Shown: positions 1-4,488 of the stretch, piece by piece
How positions within the stretch are numbered: the first letter of the stretch is position 1
How the letters are laid out: every line of letters starts with the position of its first letter
Origin: Candidatus Omnitrophota bacterium
Lineage (GTDB): Bacteria; Omnitrophota; Omnitrophia; Omnitrophales; Abzuiibacteriaceae
Length of the DNA stretch: 7,270 nt
Reading direction: 5' to 3'
NCBI GenBank assembly: GCA_016206995.1
Contig: JACQQN010000134.1
Coordinates: forward strand, 1 to 7,270
Translations under genes and position numbers: made by a program
Notes under the pieces: model-generated
Told to the model about the DNA's origin: nothing
Databases searched by the model: none
What the model saw: only the letters and a program-made list of their open reading frames with translations

Positions 1-2042
1 GTCCGGTAATTCTCAATGGAAATTAAGATCGGCCCTTCATCCAAACCTAAATATTCGTTCGAAAACCATTTTCGTTTGGGATTGAGCGCATCTTTAAATC
101 CGTATTGACCCCAGACGCGCTCACCATAATTCTCGCGGATATCCTTCAATGCGGCAATCGCAAGCGCTGGCGTAAACATTACAGAACCTCCAGCGGCTGT
201 CGGCGCAATAGTCCCGTCATTTGCAACTGGAACCAATGAAACCAGAGGCGGAGCTCCATAAGCTTTATAGCCCCCGGGGCCTTCGGAAGCCGTCAAACCC
301 CAAATTTCAGGCGTATAACCATTTTCTTTTAAAGAGTACTCCCGGTTTGCGAGCGTTGCGAGAATGGAATTCTCAAAATAATTTGCATAACGATCTTGAA
401 TTTCGAGAAAATCAATCCAAAGATGTGAATACTGGTGCGTAAAAAGCGGCGCACATGCAATCAGCTCATACGGACCATATTTTCCTTTTTGATATGTTTT
501 TGCCCAAGCGTGCCAACTTTCGATTGGAATTGCATATTCTTTCGGCGCTCCAAGCGCAAGCAGATAAGTAATCATTGCTTCGTTATAACCCTGGATTTCA
601 AGTTTTGACGCCCCTTTTTTCTCCGACCAGCGCCAAGGCAGGAGTCCTTTTTCATCTTCCTTTTTCTCGCGTTTCAAAATAATATTCCATTGAACTTCAT
701 TCGTGAACTGGTCAATTTTCTCACGAAGCGAAACTTCAGAAGGCGTGTTTCCTTCAAAATAACTTTGAGCAGTTAAAGCACCCGCGAGAACATAGGAGGT
801 TTCAACCAAATCTCCTTCCCCGTTTTCCCACACCTCTTTCAATTCGGGACTAAACCAATGAGAGAGAAGGCCTTCGCGGCGGCGCACTTTCAAAAGGAAA
901 TCAAGTGAGGCATGAAGTCGTTTGAGCGCTTCCTCTTTTTTCATCCAACCCCGCTCGATTGCAATCACGTAAGCTGCCCACTGGAAACCGCTTAAGCCGG
1001 TTGAGAAATTGGAGGCTTTTTTGTTTCGATCTTTTACGAGAAAAGTTTTTGGATCCACCTCGTTAAAAAAATATTCAAAAGTTCTTTTTTGAACTTCATC
1101 CAAAAATATCTCAAAATTAAAATTGTTTTCAATCCAAATCTCACTGGCTCGGCCTGCCACATAATCTCCAAACTGATTCACCAAAACTGCACGCAGCCAA
1201 TAAGTGCCCGACTGATAACTTTTGATTTCCCAAGAAAAGGCAAACTCCTGCTTTCCTTGATTTGGAACCTCATTTAAATAAAACCAATGTTTTCCATCAC
1301 GAGAAGCTTCGAATCGAAGCCATTCAAAAACCGCTTTTCTTGGAGATTTTGAAGAAAGTGATAGGCGTGGCGTTTCTTTGGTTTGAAACATTTGCCCACG
1401 CTGGCGCTTTCCATTAATGAAGACCCAGCTCGGTTGAGCTTGTTTAAGAGGCGTGAGCTCTTCTCTCTGTTCCTTGGTGAAAGAAAAATCATCCATAAAA
1501 ACCGCACCAAGGCGTGGCGAGGTTCGATGATCTTCAAAAACAATAATAAATTCTTTAATATCTTTGGGAACTAGTTTCTTGTAATTTGAAAATGAGGTGA
1601 TTGGAATCACAATCTCACGCCAATCCATATCTTTCCTTTTTTCAATCACAAAACTGTAGACAAAATCGTCTTTGAGCTCCACTTTAAACGCAGAAACAGT
1701 TCCGCGGATCCAAAAACGGACGGTATTGAAATCAGTCGGAATTTTCCCTTTCCGAAAAACGAGGTAGGAACCGCCAAAACCCTCACTGACATTGAATGAT
1801 ATTTTCATCACTTTGCCCCGGCTCTCATCTTCAACAAATTCGGACGTCACAAACGGAACACGGGCACCATTTTTCCCGCCACCCACAAAGTCACCGCGTT
1901 TTAAAACGGCTTCCGAATTTGGGCCATCAAACGAATCAACTAAAACCGCTTGCGTGGAAATAGGTTTTGAAATTAAAAGGAAAGAAAAAAGAGTGAGAAA
2001 AACTAAGATCGATCGATATTGCGACCCGTGGGAATGAGTCAT
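1..2042 (-). CDS. Secreted GH144/glycoamylase-like glycoside hydrolase with N-terminal accessory domains (3' end cut by window edge)
   Basis: The frame is open from an ATG at 2040-2042 to the left edge: 680 codons with no stop. Residues 1-32 are a signal peptide (hydrophobic core ILVFLTLFSFLLI, likely cleavage after TQA), so the enzyme is exported. Residues about 36-188 look like a beta-rich carbohydrate-binding or jelly-roll domain, from VLVDSFDGP to VFMDDFSF. Residues about 205-305 look like an Ig/FN3-type domain. From about 312 comes the catalytic (alpha/alpha)6-type domain of the glycoamylase-like family (Pfam PF10091, CAZy GH144). Its hallmarks are VETSYVLAG (E414), YNEAM (E488), FTHQYSHLWIDF (H536-D544), GLTASEGPGGY (582-592), DGTIAP (609-614), YGFKDALNP and LGLDEGPILISIENYR at the cut end. 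The family normally ends soon after that last motif, so probably only a few tens of residues are missing. Characterised GH144 enzymes are endo-beta-1,2-glucanases, but the substrate here is inferred only. The start is fixed by an ATGA overlap with nadC; no Shine-Dalgarno is visible. Confidence 0.87.
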   Translation of the reverse strand, partial: MTHSHGSQYRSILVFLTLFSFLLISKPISTQAVLVDSFDGPNSEAVLKRGDFVGGGKNGARVPFVTSEFVEDESRGKVMKISFNVSEGFGGSYLVFRKGKIPTDFNTVRFWIRGTVSAFKVELKDDFVYSFVIEKRKDMDWREIVIPITSFSNYKKLVPKDIKEFIIVFEDHRTSPRLGAVFMDDFSFTKEQREELTPLKQAQPSWVFINGKRQRGQMFQTKETPRLSLSSKSPRKAVFEWLRFEASRDGKHWFYLNEVPNQGKQEFAFSWEIKSYQSGTYWLRAVLVNQFGDYVAGRASEIWIENNFNFEIFLDEVQKRTFEYFFNEVDPKTFLVKDRNKKASNFSTGLSGFQWAAYVIAIERGWMKKEEALKRLHASLDFLLKVRRREGLLSHWFSPELKEVWENGEGDLVETSYVLAGALTAQSYFEGNTPSEVSLREKIDQFTNEVQWNIILKREKKEDEKGLLPWRWSEKKGASKLEIQGYNEAMITYLLALGAPKEYAIPIESWHAWAKTYQKGKYGPYELIACAPLFTHQYSHLWIDFLEIQDRYANYFENSILATLANREYSLKENGYTPEIWGLTASEGPGGYKAYGAPPLVSLVPVANDGTIAPTAAGGSVMFTPALAIAALKDIRENYGERVWGQYGFKDALNPKRKWFSNEYLGLDEGPILISIENYR
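2039..2042 (-). promoter_or_regulatory. ATGA stop/start overlap between nadC and the glycoside hydrolase gene
   Basis: The TGA stop of nadC (2039-2041) overlaps the ATG of the hydrolase gene (2040-2042). The bases just upstream of the ATG (CTTTTCCGACC) have no Shine-Dalgarno match. Translation of the hydrolase therefore probably depends on ribosomes finishing nadC. This is inferred from the arrangement. Confidence 0.7.
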
Positions 2043-2911
2043 GGTCGGAAAAGTTTCACAACTTCAAGCGAAAAGTCAAGCGCAGGAGCAGAGTGCGTGA
2101 TCGCGCCAACAGAAATCCGATCAACGCCCGATTTGGCTATCGCACGAACATTTGCCAAATGAATTCCACCTGACGCTTCAATCAGGGGGCGGTGTTTTTC
2201 CTTTTTAGAAAATTTGTGAATTCGCCTCACAATTTTTTTTAACTCAGCGGGTGAAAAATTATCAAGCAAGATAATTTCTGGCTCACCTTTTAAAATGATC
2301 TCAAGGTCAGAGAGATTTTCCTTTGCAATCTCCACCACCCATTTGCGATGCTTTAATTTTTGAATGACACGGGCCGCTTGATGCGAATCTTGGATAAAAT
2401 GCCAGTGATTGTCTTTAATGAATCCCTGGTCCCACAAACCCATTCGATGGTTGAATCCGCCGCCCAATCGAACCGCATATTTTTCAAATTCCCGCCACAA
2501 AGGAAGCGTTTTGCGAGTGTCATAAATTTTTACCCCGGTTCCGTGGACCCGCTTGACATATTCTCGAGTCAATGTTGCGATCCCTGAAAGCCGTGTTAAG
2601 AAATTAAGCGCGACGCGCTCTCCTCTCAGGACAGACGCAAGAGGCCCGGTGATTTTAGCGATTGTTTCTCCCGCTCGAACAAGCGACCCGCCTTTTTTCC
2701 GCCAACTAATTTTGAGACAAGGGTCAATTGTACGCAAAACTTCCCGAACCACCAAGGTGCCTGCTAGAACACCATTCCCTTTTGCGAAAATCATTGCTTC
2801 ACCGCGCGCGTGTTTGGGAACAAAAGTCCGCGTGGTCACATCTCCTGGGCCTACGTCTTCTCGGAGCGCTTCTCGAATCATGCGTCGAATACGCGGCGTA
2901 ATGGGAATCAT
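2039..2911 (-). CDS. nadC: Nicotinate-nucleotide pyrophosphorylase (quinolinate phosphoribosyltransferase, EC 2.4.2.19)
   Basis: This cytoplasmic enzyme converts quinolinate and PRPP to nicotinate mononucleotide, CO2 and pyrophosphate, the last step of de novo NAD synthesis before the shared pathway. At 290 residues it is of normal length and both domains are complete. The N-terminal domain carries EDVGPGDVT (18-26). The catalytic barrel carries GERVALNFLTRLSGIAT (97-113), DTRKT (131-135), EKYAV (143-147), GGGFNHRMGL (150-159) and KDNH (166-169). Further on are VEIAKEN (E194), LLDN (D217), EASGGI (245-250) and GVDRISVGAITHSAPALD (262-279). The Arg/Lys pair R133-K134, H155-R156, K166, E194 and D217 match, by motif position, the substrate and PRPP/metal-binding residues known in the family. 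The start is supported by AAGGAA four bases upstream and by a 4-base overlap with the AsmA-like gene. No nadA or nadB is next to it; the neighbours are envelope and glycan genes. Confidence 0.97.
   Translation of the reverse strand: MIPITPRIRRMIREALREDVGPGDVTTRTFVPKHARGEAMIFAKGNGVLAGTLVVREVLRTIDPCLKISWRKKGGSLVRAGETIAKITGPLASVLRGERVALNFLTRLSGIATLTREYVKRVHGTGVKIYDTRKTLPLWREFEKYAVRLGGGFNHRMGLWDQGFIKDNHWHFIQDSHQAARVIQKLKHRKWVVEIAKENLSDLEIILKGEPEIILLDNFSPAELKKIVRRIHKFSKKEKHRPLIEASGGIHLANVRAIAKSGVDRISVGAITHSAPALDFSLEVVKLFRP
2908..2911 (-). promoter_or_regulatory. ATGA stop/start overlap between the asmA-like gene and nadC
   Basis: The TGA of the asmA-like gene (2908-2910) overlaps the nadC ATG (2909-2911). 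Together with the second ATGA overlap at 2039-2042, this makes the three genes one tightly packed transcription and translation unit. Confidence 0.75.
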
Positions 2912-4422
2912 TGCGTTCCTTCTTCTTTCTTAGGCGTCAGGAGAGATTGAATGGTTTGGTTTAAAAAATCTTCGCCAATCGTTTGAACAGTTCTCTGCAC
3001 CAAATTTCCCAAATCGGGTCTCACCTTCGTATTGGGAGTCTGTCCTTCGACAATAAATGGAATCACAATCTGCCCATTGCGATCTGCTATCAGCGAAAGT
3101 TCATGTACTTTTTTGATCATCACTTCACTTAAAAGCGGGCTGATGATCAGAGAACCTCTTAAAGCCACTGCGTTGAAAAAATCATAAGAACCGGCAAGTA
3201 CAATACCATAATCCTCGTGCTGCAGCGTCAGCGAACGAATGATCGCGCGGCCGTTTGCCAAATCAAATTTTATTTGAGCTAAATCAAATGCAGTGTCTGG
3301 GCTTTTGATTAGTTGGTCATAGCGTTCGCCTAAATCAACTTGGAACAGAATTGAAATCCCCGGAATTTGGGTGATTTTCTCAAGATTCTCGCGGATTAAG
3401 TTTCTATTTTTAAGTGCGCCGTTTGTAATTTTAAATTCGCCCACACCGGATAGAGCCAAAGCAAGTTGTGCGGCATTGATTTGACCCGTCGTAAAGCTTG
3501 CATTTCCTGAAAGAGCTCCTGAAAAATACCCACCCATCTTTTGGCTTTGCGTATAAAAGGAAGCTAGATCAAGCGCATCAACTCCAAGATCAACCCGTCC
3601 GGAAGGAGCGGACAAAACATTCGTTCCTTGGATAACCAATGTGATCGATCGATCTAATGCGGCTTTCATTTGCAGAGTGCCTTCGAGATAAAAAAAAGTT
3701 CCGCTCACGGAAAAGGTACGTGGCGCGCCCCAAAAAAAGTCGGCGTTCCCCTCAAAGGAAATCGGTTCTTCGCGTGAAATATTCGTAAGTTCTAAAGAAA
3801 TATTTTGAAGATCAAATGCCGCGGGACCTTTTACGCCTTGGCTTTGGTAAGTGAGTGAACCATCGGATACCACTGCTTTTGAAATTGCGACTCGATTGAT
3901 TCGTAAAAAATCAGGCAATCCTTTTTGTTTACTCGCTTCCTGAACGCCTGGAGCCTTGCCGGGGGACAATCCATCCTCCTCACCTAACCTCTCCCCCTTA
4001 GTAAGGGGGAGAGGGAGGGGTGAGGGGGTTATTTTTTCAAACGGTAAAGAATTCTGAGCGGTCACTTGATAAATCAATTTGGGAGATTTTAGGTAAATTT
4101 TACTTACCAGAAGCTCTCTTTTGAGCAGCATTTCAGGATCTACTTTAAAAGAAAGTTCTTCTGTGTTTAGCGAAAAGAACCCCTTCCCTGATTTTGGCTC
4201 TCCCTCAACAGAAAGACTGAGCGCTTCAATTGAAAACCCATGTTTGAAACCAATTGCAAGCGAACCTAGTTTGATTGGATAACCAATTTTTTCACTAATC
4301 GTCTGCGCAATGGGATCTTTGTATTGATTGATGTCAAAGCGGAAGATAAAAATGGTCCCCGCCACGATAACAATCAACATCAAAAACAAGAAAGTATAGA
4401 AAAGTACTTTAAGCGCTTTCAT
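2908..4422 (-). CDS. AsmA-like envelope protein (inner-membrane anchored)
   Basis: This is a 504-residue protein from the ATG at 4420-4422. A short positive N-terminus (MKALK) is followed by one membrane segment (about residues 5-28). Then comes the typical AsmA-family opening, RFDINQYKDPIAQTISEKIG and YPIKLGSLAI, the 'turn a membrane helix into beta-structure' pattern. The rest is repeated beta-strand. A C-terminal AsmA_2-like stretch starts at GVGEFKITNGALKNRNL (about 326-342) and runs through FDLANGRAIIRSLTLQ to GSLIISPLL. AsmA-family proteins anchor in the inner membrane with the bulk in the periplasm, and are linked to outer-membrane assembly and phospholipid transport; the specific role here is inferred. 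A GTG nine bases upstream (4431) is an alternative start, but the AGGTG at 4429-4433 fits the ATG, and the promoter would leave almost no leader for the GTG. Residues about 134-149 come from a palindromic element inserted in a linker. First gene of the operon with nadC. Confidence 0.85.
   Translation of the reverse strand: MKALKVLFYTFLFLMLIVIVAGTIFIFRFDINQYKDPIAQTISEKIGYPIKLGSLAIGFKHGFSIEALSLSVEGEPKSGKGFFSLNTEELSFKVDPEMLLKRELLVSKIYLKSPKLIYQVTAQNSLPFEKITPSPLPLPLTKGERLGEEDGLSPGKAPGVQEASKQKGLPDFLRINRVAISKAVVSDGSLTYQSQGVKGPAAFDLQNISLELTNISREEPISFEGNADFFWGAPRTFSVSGTFFYLEGTLQMKAALDRSITLVIQGTNVLSAPSGRVDLGVDALDLASFYTQSQKMGGYFSGALSGNASFTTGQINAAQLALALSGVGEFKITNGALKNRNLIRENLEKITQIPGISILFQVDLGERYDQLIKSPDTAFDLAQIKFDLANGRAIIRSLTLQHEDYGIVLAGSYDFFNAVALRGSLIISPLLSEVMIKKVHELSLIADRNGQIVIPFIVEGQTPNTKVRPDLGNLVQRTVQTIGEDFLNQTIQSLLTPKKEEGTQ
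2916..2921 (-). promoter_or_regulatory. Ribosome binding site of nadC
   Basis: AAGGAA lies inside the last codons of the asmA-like gene, four bases before the nadC ATG, in a purine-rich run (AGAAAGAAGAAGGAA). It supports the start at 2911, and nadC can probably also be initiated independently of coupling. Confidence 0.7.
3978..4025. repeat. In-frame GC-rich palindromic element inside the asmA-like gene
   Basis: The left arm (CCTCACC...CCTCTCCCCCTTA, 3978-4000) is complementary to the right arm (4001-4025). In mRNA the sense strand can form a 12-pair stem ending in CTCTCCCCCTT/AAGGGGGAGAG with a three-base loop, then a 4x3 internal loop, then a 7-pair stem CCTCACC/GGTGAGG. The sequence resembles the dispersed 'CCTCTCCCCTT..AAGGGGAGAGG' imperfect palindromes I recall from many bacterial genomes (REP/MITE-like). 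It reads through in frame as SPLPLPLTKGERLGEE in a Pro/Gly-rich linker, unlike the beta-structured flanks. Only one copy is in this window, so its dispersed nature cannot be shown here. Confidence 0.8.
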
Positions 4423-4428
4423 AAATGA

Positions 4429-4433
4429 CACCT
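4429..4433 (-). promoter_or_regulatory. Ribosome binding site of the asmA-like gene
   Basis: AGGTG sits six bases before the ATG at 4420-4422. It overlaps the alternative GTG codon (4429-4431), which has no Shine-Dalgarno of its own, so it favours the ATG start. Confidence 0.6.
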
Positions 4434-4440
4434 ATCAAGA

Positions 4441-4469
4441 ATTATCGGAATGAAAGTGGAATTGGTCAA
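4441..4469 (-). promoter_or_regulatory. Sigma-70-type promoter for the asmA-like/nadC/hydrolase operon
   Basis: The -35 box TTGACC (4464-4469) and -10 box GATAAT (4441-4446) each match consensus at 5 of 6 positions and are separated by exactly 17 bases. Transcription would begin near 4434, giving a leader of about 12 bases that holds little more than the Shine-Dalgarno. The promoter lies in the only intergenic gap of the window. No operator-like dyad is evident around it. It suggests that the three left genes can be transcribed independently of the large gene upstream, although read-through remains possible because no terminator is seen. Confidence 0.65.
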
Positions 4470-4488
4470 GAATGTTTTATAAACTGCT

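Noticed and set aside
1274..1543. 89-codon minus-strand reading frame
   Set aside because: It lies in another frame of the glycoside hydrolase gene, which is continuous without frameshift from 2042 to 1; the composition is not protein-like.
2553..2933. 126-codon plus-strand reading frame
   Set aside because: Antisense shadow of nadC and the end of the asmA-like gene; its Arg/Ser/Pro-rich composition is typical of reverse-complement translation.
2007..3654. GATCGATCGAT runs at 2007-2017 and 3643-3654
   Set aside because: Two short low-complexity matches inside coding sequence with different flanks; no spacing or dyad suggests a functional site.
3978..4025. The palindrome as a transcription terminator
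   Set aside because: It lies in the middle of an intact open frame, has no T-run after the stem on the sense strand, and genes continue without gap downstream.
4470..4488. Possible terminator after the large gene (TAAAGCAGTTTA dyad)
   Set aside because: The stem is only four A/T pairs with no following T-run, too weak for an intrinsic terminator.
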